DNA of 64,000 nucleotides from Apoda limacodes (Eukaryota > Arthropoda > Insecta > Lepidoptera > Limacodidae), in assembly GCA_946406115.1 (NCBI GenBank), contig OX291543.1, positions 34,746,815 through 34,810,814 of the forward strand. The letters run 5' to 3'. Made by a program: the position numbers and the translations under genes. Every line of letters starts with the position of its first letter. The first letter of the stretch is position 1. Positions 13,201 to 23,640 of this stretch are shown here, in pieces. The notes below the pieces were generated by a model. It saw nothing but the letters and a program-made list of their open reading frames with translations. It was not told the origin of the DNA and did no database searches.

Positions 13201-16200
13201 GGGGATCGGTTTTGCGTTGGAGTAAGTTAGTTGAAGGGTAGTTGTCTTTGCCCATGGTGATCTGTTTGGCGTTGAAGTAAGTTACTTGAAGGGTAGTGGT
13301 CTTCTGCAATGGTGACCGGTTCGGCGTTGGAATTAGTTAGTTGAAGGGTAAGTGGTCTTCCCCCATGCTGACCGATTTGGCGTTCATTTTACGACAGTTA
13401 TTTTAGATACGGTTGTGGTATTTTTTTATTCTGGTCCGAATGTGGGTTGTGGTTGCGGTTGGTAGTTTTTTGGGGTTTGTTACGGTTGATTTGACTTTCC
13501 TCGCCTTACGTAATTGAGTTGGTCATATAATTTCCTTTGCAACAGTTTCGGTCAAAAAAAGTGTTGGGCTATTTACTACAGTATTTTTTGGGTTGAAGCC
13601 AAAGGTGAACCTGACATCATTTATTTTCTTTCAGGTTGTCTTTTGGATTTATCACTAGGTACTAATTTGTAGTATTTTAAATATGCTAAATTGGGGTTGT
13701 TTTCTTCTTTAAATTTCGGCTGTAATAGCTTACGTTTTTCTAATACCTAGCCGACGAGCCACTATTCTGTTTTAAACTTATTTTGTATCAATCCCAAAAA
13801 ACCTGCGATTATGGTTTGTTAATCTTAGGTTTTAGGGACCAGAAAAGAAAACGATTTTCTTCGGGAGTTCTTCATGTTTTTCAGTGAGGATTTTTATTGA
13901 TTTAAGTATTATTTATCAACATTACGACGACTGCATCGAAATGAAGATTAATTCGAAGCAGTTGTCTGTTTTATATTTGGAACATTTTAAGCCCCGAGTG
14001 GATAATAGTAGATTATACAACAAGTGAAAAAAAGTGAATTTAATTCGAAGGACTAAGTCGTATCCTGAGAGCAGTGAGGGATTCTAGAGTAGAATCCTGA
14101 GCGGAGCGAGGCTTACAACGGACCGAGATGAATTTTCTTTTCATTATTCGTGCTCGTTCCAAACTCAAAATGTTTTTATTGTCTAGTGAGTAAAAGTGAG
14201 TTTTATTCACTGTTATCGATGAATAAGATGCCCTTTTTCGAGTGGGAATGGTAAAAAAATATTTTTTAAACAACAGCTTTGTCAGGATAAATCTCTTTTT
14301 GGGCGAAGTACCCTACAACATTAATGATAGGTGCTATTATTTTCTTTTCAACAAAACTTTATGTTTGTGAGACGTGCCCTACATTCTTGTAAAGTCACTA
14401 AAAATCTTTTTATTGGTACAGTAATTCTAGGCTGGGCGTGTTCTTCTAACCCATATGATCAATGAATTTATGTTATTAATTTTTTTGTGTTTGTTTTGGA
14501 AAGGAAAGTATGGGGATCTTCTAGCCATACTAACTTCTTCTTGCATTTGAGAGCGCTGTACATGGTTCCGAGCTCGGTGACGTCACTGCAACGCTCGCAC
14601 GCGCATTCAAAGAACTTGGTGTCCGCGAGGTGGTGGCGGCGCGCCTCCGTGCCCCACAGCGGGTCCGAGTAGCAAACCGACAAGTGACTGCCGCGGGGGA
14701 TCGGTGCTCCGGCGACCAGGATCTGTACAGTTACATCGGAACCTGTTTATAAGAGAACATCTACTTCCATTAGAGATCTTTGATGCTGAAAATATTGGTA
14801 GTGAGCATCCTGCATGTTAAAGACATTGACAGTGGCACTTCGCCTCATCAGGCGACGCAGAACGGCACAGGGCAGGACGCAGGATGCAGGACGGCACAGG
14901 GCAGGGCAGTTGACGTTGACGTAAGCCACGCGCGTATGCTGTGATGCAGCTAAATGGCACAGATTTATACATTTACGACCTAGACCGATAATAACTCTTT
15001 TACAATGATCTAGGTGGTACCTACTTGTACCATATAAACATCATTTATTAAACACTAATTCAATCACAGTTTTCCATAGTGCCGCAAAACTATAAAACTA
15101 CGCGTCAAACGTGCACGCAGAATCTGTGCCGGTGCCACAAACAGTCTGCGTTGAACACGTCTGCGTCTCTGCATGTGGTTACCCTGGTAACTATCTACAC
15201 AGTGCCGGTTTGAGGACTACCAGCACCCTGGGCGAGATTTCTATGGCGCCCATTAGCTGATGTCCAAACTCATGTGGAAAAAGAAAAGAATAAAACAAGG
15301 TAAAGGATCCAATAAGCAACCATTTTTAAAATATACGAATAGAATTTTAGGTTTTCGGCCTTGTGTTTGTTTCCGCAATTTCATTTCCGATTGACAAAGT
15401 TGCCAAGTTTGTGAATAAGGTTCAAGATTCAGATTTTGTTTTTTGTTTTTGAGTAAAACTATTTAATTTGAAATAAAAAATAAATGGTTTAAACAACAAG
15501 CCTTTTCTTGAGTACGTCACACGGTAGAGTTTGCATATTGTTTTTCGTATATTTTTCCTCGGTCTCCTTAAAGGTACCACCATATTCAAAATTTACACTA
15601 CGCCATTCACATTTGGGCCATAGAAATTCACATGCATACCAAACTTCAACTAAACCAGCCCGAGAAAATTAGCTGTGACAGACGAACAGACCCTGGATTT
15701 TGCTTAATTTTGAATCGTGTGAAACACAATTTGAGCGGACTATATACAATTTATTAGACTCTTTTAGACTCTTGGTGACCTGGCTGCTGTCGCAAATGCT
15801 ATAAATTATAATACGCAAATGGATCAGCGGGTAGAAATAAGGCGGCTCCGGCGCCCCTCTAGGTATATCTGGCGCCCTGGGCGGTCGCCCTACCGCGCCG
15901 TACCCTAACGCCGCTACTGTATCTACATATTATTAACTTCGAATTTGACGTCCCTATAACACTTCATTAATAACACTGAGGCCTTTGACTGCATTAACGA
16001 AGTGATAAAGGAGGAGGTACAAAAGCTTTACCTCAATGGTCCAGGCAACGTAAAGCTCGGATATGAAATTTCTGGTCCTTTGAGCCCGGAACGTAACGTA
16101 ACGTAACGTAACGTAACGTAACGTAGTGTTCGCGTAAACTATTATTTTAGCTAGGCAATAATAATATGTACAGGTTTTGGCGACTTATGTCTAAAATTAA

Positions 16201-19200
16201 TAATGACTTAGTATAATGACGTCCACTGTCTAATTATAAAAACGTCGAATTAAAAAAAATTACATTATTTAATAGTATTGTTCACCGTCGTAGTGATTTG
16301 TCAAACTCACAGAAATTAAGAAATCTATTGAAACGTCGACGTCACACAGGGATGAGCTGTCTGTCTCTCTTTAGTTAGACATTTACAGTAGTGGTGGTCC
16401 AAGCCCTAGACGCCAAATAAGTAATAGTAGTACCTAGGTTTGAAAGCTACGGAACACTCAACAAATCCAGTTTAGTTTATGGGACCCTACATTAATTGAT
16501 AACGAAGGAAAAAGACTGCAATCCATACTATTATTATTAATTCGAAAGTAACTCTGTCTGTCTGACTATCTGTATGTCACCTCTTCACGCTTAAACCGCT
16601 GTTCCGATTAGGATTAAATTTAGCATGCAGATAGCTTTATTTTTGGGGAAGGACATAGGCTACTTACTTGAAAAAGTTAAATGTGAGTCGATATTTTTTA
16701 TAATTGAGGAGTTGCTGTTGAAATCCTACACCGATAAAGGAATTAAGGGCGGATGGAACCGTGGGCAAAACTCTTTTATAATAAACATTTTAAAATTAAT
16801 ATGAATAATAAAACGATTTTAGTGTTTTTAACTTTGTAGAACAATTAATAATTGTGTTAAATTATTATTGTTTTAAAGGTCTTATGTGTTTCTATCTTGG
16901 CCTAAATTATTAGTTGAAAAGTCTAATTTACAATTGACAAAAAAAGCCAATAAAGATTTTTTTAGCCAACATTTTGGCTAATTTGAGGTATTTCGAACTG
17001 AAACTGAAAGTATTTTACCACGTTTGTTATCAACTCGCTTGCTTGTTTAGTTGTAGTAGTGTCCGGAACAAGTTTCTGGTTTTTTTTTTTTTTAACCAAC
17101 TTCCCTATGATAATGCTAATGAAAGTCTGTTTCAGGTCTTATTAAGTATTTGAAGGAAATTTCAACCAAAAAAAACACAAATAATAAAATCATTATCATA
17201 ATTTTAAGTGAGTTTTAATTATAATAAATTTTCACTTGCGCGATTTTTTTTTATAATTCATTAACAAATAAACACAGGCAAGACTAAAAAGTAGAAAAAA
17301 TGTTAAACAAAAATAATTGTTTTAAATAAAAAAATCATCACAGTACAAAAGTATTACTGCGCCTACGTTTGTGACTATAAAACAATATTTTTAACTTTCT
17401 AGTACATTTGTAAAAACAAAACAAAGTGTATCAAAAGCATATTTTTTGATTAAGTAGACTTTTTACCAGCAGTTTTGTTCGTCGTGGTCTTTAATTATTA
17501 ATTTACACTCTGCTACCGGTTTGGAACTATTTTACTATTAAGAAACTCAGTAGGTAGTTATTCTTATTATTTTTCTAACGAAAGATCTATGTACCTTCTA
17601 AAGATGACACATTGTGCACTGTGTACGTCACTTCTAAATACGACACATTGGGCACTGTGTACGTCACTTCTAAAAACGACACATTGTGCACTGTATACGT
17701 CACTTCTTAAGACGACACATTGGACACTGTGTACGTCACTTCTAAAGACGACACATTGTGCACTGTATACGTCACTTCTTAAGACGACACATTGTGCACT
17801 GTGTACTTCACTTCTAAAGACGACACATTGTGCACTGTGTATGTCACTTCTAAAGACGCCACATTGTGCACTGTGTACGTCACTTCTAAAGATGACACAT
17901 TTTGTATTGTGTAGGTCACTTTATTTGATCTGAGGTCACTGTATCAATATCGGCTGCCTTACTTGAAAGCAAAATGCCATAACACATGACAGAATGAAAA
18001 TAGCTAAAGTAGACCAAGCGAGCAGTGTCAAGTGTCAACAGAAATTTTGTGATAATATTAGACAGCTTAGAGATTAGATGTTATGTTATAGACTTTTGAC
18101 ATTAATTTGATGTATCTTTAATACGAGTAAAGACTGTTTAAACTGCAGCTTGTGTGTATTACAAAAAGTTGTGACTTGCGAATTATGTCATTTTGGGGCC
18201 TTAGATATCAAAAACTAAAAGATACAGCAAGGTAAGGTATATGACCTAAAACTTAGTTATTTCGACTTGCCAATACAAGAGAACCGGGAGTTGAGTTCTT
18301 TGAGACCTTCAAAAGGGAGAACCTTGCAAGAAGAGTCTGAAATCGGTCCGTCAAGGTTCTTATTTTGCTAAAACGACTTATCACTCTGAAAATACGGGTC
18401 AGATTGAGTCCAAACAAGTCCCGAACGGTGAGCAACGCTTGTTCCTATGCGGGATGGTGTATAACAAAATATTCAATTATTTACAATACTTTAATTCCAG
18501 GAACGAAAAAAAATGCACGACCAACGAAGAAAAAGTTTGCGGTGTCCATACGGGACCGCTGACCGCTGACCGCTGACCACTTACCGTCAGGTACCGTCAG
18601 GACCGCAAGCTTGTTTCACCTTAGTCGTAAAAAAATGAAAACAATACCGAATGACTTACGATCTCTCCTTGTGAGGTAAAGCTCTTATTGCAGTTGGCCC
18701 GACAGCTGTGCTCCGCCATAGAGACACGCTCGAACACCGATAGGTACTCGGGCTCCAGTAGCGGCACCTCGTGCCCGTTGATCTAAAAAAATTGTGATTT
18801 TAGTGTGCAACCCAACGTCCTTCGAATATGAAATTCTAGAAACATTTATTTTATATTGTTTTGAATGTAGGAACAGTACCATATAGTTTATTCTGTAAAT
18901 TTTCTTTAGAGCGAGCAATGTATTGTTGCAGAAGATGCAATTTTATTGTTATTTATTTATATTTTTTTTTATTATTCTTCAAATTTTATTTTAGTATAAA
19001 TATTCAACCTTGATAACCGAATTCAGCGCAGGCATGCCACATTCTTTTGGTCAAGATTGAATCGGTTTCATATAGAGTTAACGTTGTGGCCGTTTTAAAA
19101 GACCACATGTGTCTATTCAATGGTTTGTAAAATGTTTGTGTTATTAACAGTCTATTTATGTCCCTCTGTAGTTCTGAGCGGATCAGTTAGGTCACTAACG

Positions 19201-21539
19201 CGACGTGTTACAGAAATTACATTGATCCGCCCAACATTTAGATTTGAAAAAAAACGTGTTCCAGTCCGCGTCTTATGAATTTCGTGTAACTGGTACTACT
19301 AGCACAGACAGCAGAACTCTATACTAGCACGGATAACAGAAGTCTATACTAGCACGGATAACAGAACACTATACTAGCACGGATAACAGAACACGCAATG
19401 ATGAAATACTTTTTGAATGATTTGTATACTTCGGCTATGACGTTGTTCCTATCAGCCTGATGAAAATATATTTTATTAAATCGACCAACTTCTACTGTCC
19501 CGTTTATTTTTTTCGGTACAACGAAATGATCCTTATATGAAAGTTGATTGACCAACTCAACCAAACAGGCCAACTTACGCTTGACCAAAACATGACTGAT
19601 GAATGGTTCCTAAAACAGTTCACTTGTATTTCCTATGGTTTCAGATTTTCCATTACTATCTAATTTAATTTTCTTCATTGAATTTTTGTATCCAATTTCT
19701 GTGTCCATTTTTTTCTTTCGTTACAATGAAATATATAAATTCTAGGATCAACCCCAGTAGATTTGCATACAAAAAGTAAGTCAATTTTATTTTACGGACG
19801 ATTCACGCTTAACCAAAAACTTAGTATGCCAAAAAAGATTTGTCAGGGTTCCTAAGACAGTTTACTTGCTAGCCGAGTTAATAAGCAATAACTAATTCCC
19901 CTTAAATTCAAAATTGCTGTTAACGAAGTGGCGGATTAGGACGCTATTTTTACTGTACACTAAGTAAGGGTGATCTTATCTAAAGAATAGAGCAAACAAA
20001 ATTTCTGTCAGTAATTTTTGCAACCTAAATTCCCGGCTGGGCTATAGCTCTATAGAGCACTATGGTCTTCGCCTCCCCAATACATTTGTTGTATGTTGCA
20101 ACTGTTTTCCTTTCTATATGTTGTTACTATTTTCTAAATTGGTATAGGCACCTGCAAAATTCCACAGCATTTCATAATCTCCTCAAAACTAAATGTGTTC
20201 TCGAGCTTAAAGAACATCCATATAAAGTCAGCAATCATCTTCTTGTCGTTGTCCCACTTGTCAGTTCCCCGACGGTCCTTGCAGTGGGACTCCAGCGCCT
20301 GCAACTTCTGCCAGAGCTTAGGGTCGTGGTCCCGCTGGTACAGGCACCGCAGCACGGTGATACACTGGTAGTTCGGGTGCGGCATACCGTATGTCGATAT
20401 AGTTACCTAATATTGTAATCAAAGTTTGGTTATATTTTTATTTCCAGTAATCACCCAGGCAACGGGAAACACCCAGGGTTTGTAATAAATGTGAAAATAG
20501 GTATAAGTAAGAGTCCTTTACAATCGGTGTACGATTTAGGTAATTCTTTCATTATTGTCTGAGAATGTAATCAACAAATATTTTGTTCTCTGACACGGTT
20601 GGAGCTCTTTTTTAATTTTTTTCACAAATTCTTGGAATTATGACGTTGTATACCGGATCTGCACCGCTACTTAAATAAAAAATTACTAAAATAAAATGGT
20701 ATGCACACAACCCGGGGACGTACAGACCCGGAATTTCTTTTTGGGTTCAAATAATGATAAGAGTAGCTAGCTGGTGCATCTGCAGTAATGCTAAGGGCTA
20801 AGACAAATGATTCATCTTTCCCAAGAATAGGAAGACAAGTGAATTCTTCTTACTGTCTCCAACTGTAACACTAAAAATTCTTACTGCTGAATCGAATATT
20901 AAAGGAATGAAGTTTGATATTTAAGTCATAAATGATGCTATCAATCCAGATATTACAATTGAAATTTTACTGCTAGTGACCTTTTCCCCTCGTTTCTGCG
21001 TGTAGTGGCACTCTGGGCGATGGTCTTCCTTGTGAGAGCACGGTTCGGAGCAGCACGGCCAGCCGCAGCGCGCGCACGGCACCGCTGTCTGCACTTCTAG
21101 CAGTTTGTAACATCCGAGACATACTGGAGGTGTTACCTGGAAAAATAATTCAAATCTATGTAAGGGTCTCTTAGGTGAATGTTTTTCAAGTCATTGATGA
21201 ATCTTTCTCACTCCATTTTAAAAAAATATGAATATTAATTGGAAGATCAATAAGGACTAAATGCAATAACAATAGCTGGAATTGTGCTCTTACTTGTGCA
21301 GGACCGGTGACAAGCGGCTTCTCTTTCAAAATAATGTCTCCAGGCTTAATGTCCCGCGTTGCTTCCAAGTATCTGCCGACTTTAGAGTCATGGTTGATCC
21401 TGGAAGGGGTGCATTGGTACCGGTGAAGTTTCCAATGTTGCTTTTGGTGGTCCCTGGAGCAATAATGTACGGCCTGGCACCCTGAACACTTTTGTTGTGC
21501 TGACGTCTCGCAGACAGCACATGGACCTTCCTTCACCAT
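1064..21539 (-). CDS. Gene A: complete SET and MYND domain protein (SMYD, arthropod SmydA-like), 9 coding exons
   Basis: Joined from nine minus-strand exons (21294-21539, 20981-21136, 20152-20406, 18660-18782, 14535-14722, 9620-9835, 6049-6236, 4910-5022, 1064-1219). Every junction has GT/AG and matching phase; the total is 1641 bp, 546 residues. Order: MYND zinc finger (residues 7-43, C7 C10 C18 C21 C27 H31 H39 C43), SET N-part GRYLEATRDIKPGDIILKEK (about 55-74), a second Cys/His cluster (about 88-120), SET core EHSCRAN (243-249) and Y278, post-SET cysteines C300 C302 C305 C320 C325, then helical repeats with LRGSVLFELHA near the C-terminus. The family methylates lysine in histone and other proteins, using SAM. 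The first N of the usual NHSCxPN is E here, so activity is uncertain. The start follows an intron acceptor directly, implying a 5' UTR intron. SmydA-type assignment is from memory of insect homologues; the paralogue is not determined. Confidence 0.9.
1793..1925 (+). mobile_element. 3' tail of jockey-like LINE (family A)
   Basis: Matches the tail at 12120-12235: gggtc-gcat-cgcgagtgat, caagcgtccat, gcttaccatcaggcggacc, ttgccacc. Tail only, no coding part. Confidence 0.75.
2100..2285 (+). mobile_element. RTE-like LINE C-terminal fragment
   Basis: Plus-strand reading RIRNEEIQKRTKVTYIALRN, then NKLKWQ, resembles the C-terminus of insect endonuclease-reverse transcriptases (RNEEI-x-RTKVTDIA). Only about 60 codons remain. 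Confidence 0.65.
2945..3720. repeat. Dispersed 'gggttccgt' repeat remnants
   Basis: Two diverged stretches with gggttccgttcctcaaaagg, 'aaggaacgcg' and 'tacggaaccctcggtgcgcg', related to the elements at 5490-5775 and 60990-61435. Non-coding. Confidence 0.5.
3724..4190 (-). mobile_element. GC-rich 3' tail of a non-LTR element, copy 1
   Basis: Reverse complement of 44970-45452: shares ttggctg-ttgcagccattac, gagcctcggcttgggttgtc and the near-palindrome gccatccgaatagcgaga. The T-run at 3727-3735 is its poly(A) end. The open frame across it (3761-4036) is incidental. Confidence 0.7.
4291..4646. mobile_element. TIR-like non-autonomous element, copy 1 (356 bp)
   Basis: Nearly identical to the outer parts of 27590-28207. 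GAAGTGAAAAC at 4297 is inverted at 4614-4624. The right end continues into a small hairpin, gcactcccggagtgc. Family not named. It is the short form, lacking 262 bp present in copy 2. Confidence 0.65.
4910..5022 (-). CDS. Gene A exon 8: short GC-rich C-terminal exon
   Basis: 113 bp, encoding AETRLRGSVLFELHAGVAET and PAALLHHIT. SRLRG-x-x-LYELHA is the matching gene B motif (exons 33470 and 33020). Acceptor tccacag|CGGAGA, donor ATAACC|GTAAGT. It fits phase 1 from exon 7 and leaves phase 0. It is too short to show as a long ORF on its own strand. Confidence 0.87.
5490..5775 (+). mobile_element. Lepidopteran-type MITE-like repeat
   Basis: Runs from agggttccgtacctgaaagg through ggctgtatctcacgaaccg and gggggctcccatacaacata to tccgactcgcacttggccga. 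A second full copy is at 60990-61435; ends only at 33306-33373. Non-coding. Confidence 0.7.
5877..5975. repeat. 19-bp tandem repeat
   Basis: Five units of attctgaccttcgctacac, the last ones diverged, in the intron between gene A exons 7 and 8. Confidence 0.85.
6049..6236 (-). CDS. Gene A exon 7: C-terminal helical domain
   Basis: Encodes FITHCASYLHPSHYYLVDAS and KTQLCRKIVDLLEILAPG, the TPR-like helices of SMYD C-terminal domains. It aligns with FLHKYRNVLHTSHYLRL of gene B. Acceptor cgatag|GTTCAT, donor CACCTG|GTAGAT, phase 2 in and phase 1 out. Confidence 0.9.
6945..7055 (-). mobile_element. Family A LINE fragment
   Basis: Shares 'cgttgccaaccctt' and accttggcagggagctcatc with the minus copy at 31690-32375. 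Confidence 0.55.
7150..8860 (-). mobile_element. Decayed LINE: endonuclease, linker, RT start
   Basis: On the minus strand: endonuclease at 8822-8289 (DILCITEHWL, VSVYKPPR, VCGDFNINIL), the linker at 8117-7695 (YKEKTYNNSQIFREYLKKYS) and RT fragment LSSKQFGFMKGRSTTDA at 7421-7209. Order fits one CR1/jockey-type ORF2 with frameshifts and deletions; the catalytic YADD part is missing. Confidence 0.8.
8870..9540. other. Intron stretch without recognised feature
   Basis: AT-rich. Two similar segments near 9014 and 9076 (actgct-aata-agcag, ttgtttagccaaat) form a weak direct repeat. No gene seen. Confidence 0.4.
9620..9835 (-). CDS. Gene A exon 6: post-SET zinc region
   Basis: Encodes GCNGYLLPETFIVPI, then FWICRSCDDAV and a helix ending DPDACEK. 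The C-N-G-x-LLP and W-x-C-x2-C residues complete the post-SET zinc site. Acceptor ttcacag|AGGGTG, donor GAAAA|GTAAGA, phase 2 at both ends. Confidence 0.9.
10262..10620 (-). mobile_element. LINE C-terminal fragment
   Basis: Minus-strand readings LFKSGTNNRFPGKFKLPQAT, then MIYNKLPKSIRDVSNVKEFK and REYLNDKL match the last 80 or so residues of jockey/CR1 RT proteins (YN-LP-SIR-...-FK-RL). One frameshift. The tail towards 10080 is AT-rich and may be its 3' UTR. Confidence 0.7.
10621..11480. other. Intron stretch without recognised gene
   Basis: AT-rich with several near copies of 'ccaataatcag' and 'ataatgct' around 11095-11220, perhaps an old element. No coding signal. Confidence 0.4.
11486..11545. 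repeat. 10-bp tandem repeat
   Basis: Five or more exact copies of aaacgcatat immediately before the family A LINE. Confidence 0.9.
11606..12247 (+). mobile_element. Family A jockey-like LINE, 3' end with poly(A)
   Basis: An open frame of 194 codons (11606-12187) is the C-terminal part of an RT protein: KLGILNRAKQYFTSGQRLLL, YKSQVRPHMEYC, LWAGAPGYQL, then the tail domain. After the stop come the shared 3' tail and A17 at about 12229-12245. A 5'-truncated retrotransposed copy; the intact frame and poly(A) suggest it is fairly young. Confidence 0.85.
12502..13385. repeat. 55-bp minisatellite, about 16 copies
   Basis: Unit gttggagtaagttagttgaa, gggtagtggtcttcgcccat, ggtgatcggtttggc. Blocks of variants recur (12722-12890 resembles 13100-13290), so multi-unit segments were duplicated. 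In the intron between gene A exons 5 and 6. Confidence 0.95.
13390..14530. other. Intron stretch, no gene seen
   Basis: AT-rich; a short 'gagcggagcgaggctt' block near 14100 is repeat-like. Nothing coding recognised. Confidence 0.4.
14535..14722 (-). CDS. Gene A exon 5: SET end and post-SET
   Basis: Encodes residues 261-322 plus two bases. Contains GSHLSVCYSDPLWGTEARR, then KFFECACERC and VTELGT, a diagnostic SMYD signature (Y, GT, R, post-SET C-x-C-x2-C). The donor is AAGAA|GTTAGT; this choice keeps phase 2 and gives CKKKGC across the junction. Confidence 0.92.
14725..16080. other. Intron stretch with repeat debris
   Basis: Contains 'ggcacagggcagg' doublets at 14858-14905 and repeat-like text at 15550-15700, but no recognisable gene. 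GC rises around 15840-15900. Confidence 0.4.
16088..16127. repeat. 5-bp tandem repeat (aacgt)n
   Basis: About eight exact copies of aacgt. Confidence 0.9.
16525..16770 (-). mobile_element. RTE-like LINE tail
   Basis: Reverse of the repeat at 36193-36460: 'aactctgtctgtctg', cctcttcacgcttaaaccgc, tagcctatgtcc (as its complement). Confidence 0.6.
16780..17580. other. AT-rich intron, no gene seen
   Basis: Homopolymer-rich AT sequence in the intron between gene A exons 4 and 5. Confidence 0.5.
17588..17932. repeat. 36-bp minisatellite with an open frame
   Basis: About 9.5 copies of acgtcacttctaaagacgac, acattgtgcactgtgt. 36 is divisible by three, so the plus strand stays open for 114 codons as a 12-residue repeat (TSLLKTTHCALC). 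Nothing suggests that it is expressed. Confidence 0.95.
17940..18655. other. Intron stretch, no gene seen
   Basis: No homology recognised; 'gaccgctgaccgctgaccgctgacc'-type 8-bp repeats occur near 18552-18580. Confidence 0.4.
18660..18782 (-). CDS. Gene A exon 4: SET core
   Basis: Encodes residues 220-260. Contains AEHSCRANCNKSF, the counterpart of the SET pseudoknot strand NHSCxPN that contacts SAM. E243 replaces N, and A248 replaces the usual P. Acceptor ttttag|ATCAAC, donor GAGATC|GTAAGT, phase 0. Confidence 0.92.
18790..20145. other. Intron stretch, no gene seen
   Basis: AT-rich, holding only the 25-bp repeat at 19297-19395. The open frame at 19349-19588 has no recognisable motif. Confidence 0.4.
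19297..19395. repeat. 25-bp tandem repeat
   Basis: Four copies of ctatactagcacggataaca with a 5-bp variable joint. Confidence 0.85.
20152..20406 (-). CDS. Gene A exon 3: helical SET-I region
   Basis: Encodes residues 135-219, beginning VTISTYGMPHPNYQCITVL and ending MKCCGILQ. It contains a LYQRDHDPKLWQKLQALESH segment typical of the SMYD insert helices. Acceptor tattag|GTAACT, donor TTGCAG|GTGCCT, phase 0. The CCGIL end aligns with CGILE at the end of gene B's 41982 exon: a shared intron position. Confidence 0.92.
20410..20970. other. Intron between gene A exons 2 and 3
   Basis: About 575 bases including a trinket of repeat text; no feature recognised. Confidence 0.4.
20981..21136 (-). CDS. 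Gene A exon 2: second Cys/His cluster inside SET
   Basis: Encodes residues 83-134. CLGCYKLLEVQ is followed by CARCGWPCC, SEPC and HRPEC, spaced C-x2-C-x11-C-x2-C-x4-C-x3-C-x5-H-x3-C. In SMYD1-3 the MYND finger sits at this place between the SET halves, so this is the positional equivalent. Acceptor ttccag|GTAACA, donor AAAAG|GTCACT, both phase 0. Confidence 0.88.
21294..21539 (-). CDS. Gene A exon 1: MYND zinc finger and SET N-part
   Basis: Encodes residues 1-82. The ATG (21539-21537) lies one base after the intron acceptor 'catctacag', so the start is at the head of this exon. The MYND finger reads CAVCETSAQQKCSGC followed by HYCSRDHQ and HRYQC. The exon ends at LVTGPAQ with donor CAA|GTAAGA, phase 0. 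An upstream in-frame methionine (near 21572) lies in intron sequence and was not used. Confidence 0.92.
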
Positions 21540-21541
21540 TC

Positions 21542-23640
21542 TGTAGATGTTAAAAATGTTTATTATCGGCACGGGATTCCCCTCCTTGATTACACATCAG
21601 TATAATAAAAAAGTTTGTTATAGCAAGCTATATATGTAGCCATAGTTCATTTAAATGGTATTTGGTAAGAGCTGTTTCCGCAAAAACTTAAATATACGGA
21701 ATAAAAAGCCGGAAGCCTTTGTCCTTTTCCATCCCTTCAACAATCTTTGTGTTAAATTGGCTCAATTGGATGCCCCATTGTGGCGTCATTGAGTATCAAA
21801 CAAACATACTAACTTTCACGCGTTTATATCAAAACCGTTTTTAGTATGATTACCTGCAATTTGCTAGAATGACTAACTCTATCCTTTTCGCCGAATCTTA
21901 TTTCTATACTGTGCTGCAAACATAGATGATAAAAGTAATTAACTTCCCGATACACCATTTATTTTTAAAGCATTTCAAATATTACGATCAATTTGTATAA
22001 AGGAGTATCTGCGTTTTTTAAATCAGTTGTAAGTTTTAAAAAAGTCAAATATACGACTAACCCGATTTTTGTATTTTCCCAGTCTAAATTTAGGGTTCCA
22101 TATGACATTATCGAAACCCATAGTGCTTTAATAAATGTAAAAGCCCTATAATTCTGTTTTCTTATCGATTCTCTTGACACTTTACTAGTGTCACCGGGCG
22201 CGTTATGTGAGCTGACATAAAATGTTATTGTGAAATTAGAATAAAAACAATTAAAGTTGGTCTCTGTTAGTACATAGAACTGTGGGGCAAAAAATGGACA
22301 CTCCATAAAATAGATGTTCCAAAATGCAGCACTTAGCAAATAATGAGTCATATTGACTTGAGCGGCGTTGTTTGCCTTGACTTTTGAGTTGTGACGATTT
22401 GAGGTTTTTAAGTAACTTTTTTTCTTCCGTATATTATAATCCGTATAGTATAATTTTTTTTTCGAATTGTAAGATTTCATTATTTCCCCCTTTGACCCTC
22501 ACTATTTGTCCTGAAAATCCTAAAAAAATACATACGGTAATAATATAACTATATCAATAGATACATGTAACGATACTTGTCCACAAGTTTTCAGATATTC
22601 GCAATAATTCACATACCTACGGAGCCACAACTTTTTTTAAACAACTATCTACTAGAATTGTATCCTGTATATAGGGACGCAGGTGCAGTACCTACTGTGG
22701 TGATGATACGGAATTTGTATATTTACTTACTTGAAAGTCAAAATAGTTGGTAAAATTATTGAATAATTGATTTGTATATTAACTCATTAAACACAAATTC
22801 ACTAAATACAGTAAAAAACCAGGTCAATAAGACCATGCCGGCGCACGCGCAACTGCACGGGACACAGAGAGATACACAAGCGAAGAGATAAAAATAGCGC
22901 AGCGCCCGTCCCTCCGAAATACTCGTGGTAGAACTTTTCTAAATAATATGGTGTAGTACATAGTACATTGTACATAGTACATAGGCTCGAGATAATCAAC
23001 ACAATAGCATAGCGTAATAACTAATAATTACGCTATGACGATCGCTTGGGAACTATTTACAAACCATGGATAAACATATATTTAATATGTAGTTGAATAC
23101 TTCTCTACACATTTATAGAAGTACGTATAGCAGTGACGAGGGTTGGAATTATGACAAGGGTAAGTATCAAAATAAATGATATGTTTTTTGTCCTCAAAAC
23201 TTGGTTCGGAAAATAAAGTTGCGTGATCCATCAAGTAGTCAGGCAAACAGCACTCTATATGAATTAGCGCCATTATGACAAATAAAAAAACAACCGGCTT
23301 CAAAAAGATGGACTAAAAAGGTAAAAATAATTACTTATTGCCACAAAATCTGATCTGAATTACAGTTTGAAGTTGGTGTCTTCGTACCTAACTGCTTAAC
23401 CACTTGCATGGCATTTACTTCAAACGGTAATTCAGACCGGATCTGAAATCGGTGAACATACATAAAAAAAATACCCGTCGGACATAGAACCTCCTCCTTT
23501 TTTGAAGTCTGTTAAAAACATCATCTCACAATACTAATTTCTATAATCGTTCTCTTACAGTTCAGGCTATACAGGTAATTCTTCCACTGACTATCTATTA
23601 GGCGCTCACAGTCTGTAGTTTTTTAAAAACATTAAAAATC
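21542..23640. other. 5' flank or 5' UTR intron of gene A
   Basis: The acceptor at 21541 implies an upstream non-coding exon in this direction, which I could not place. Contains an RTE-like repeat at 21670-21815 and a short hairpin at 23008-23037. The open frame at 21965-22480 (minus) has no recognisable motif. Confidence 0.45.
23008..23037. repeat. Short inverted repeat
   Basis: catagcgtaat and attacgctatg, 11-bp perfect arms around an 8-bp loop. Confidence 0.8.

Noticed and set aside
21965..22480. 171-codon minus-strand frame upstream of gene A
   Set aside because: AT-rich composition, no domain, no plausible splice context; left as unexplained.
22802..23303. Small minus frames as the first exon of gene A
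   Set aside because: A 5' UTR exon is implied by the acceptor at 21541, but nothing here identifies it; a guess would be unsupported.
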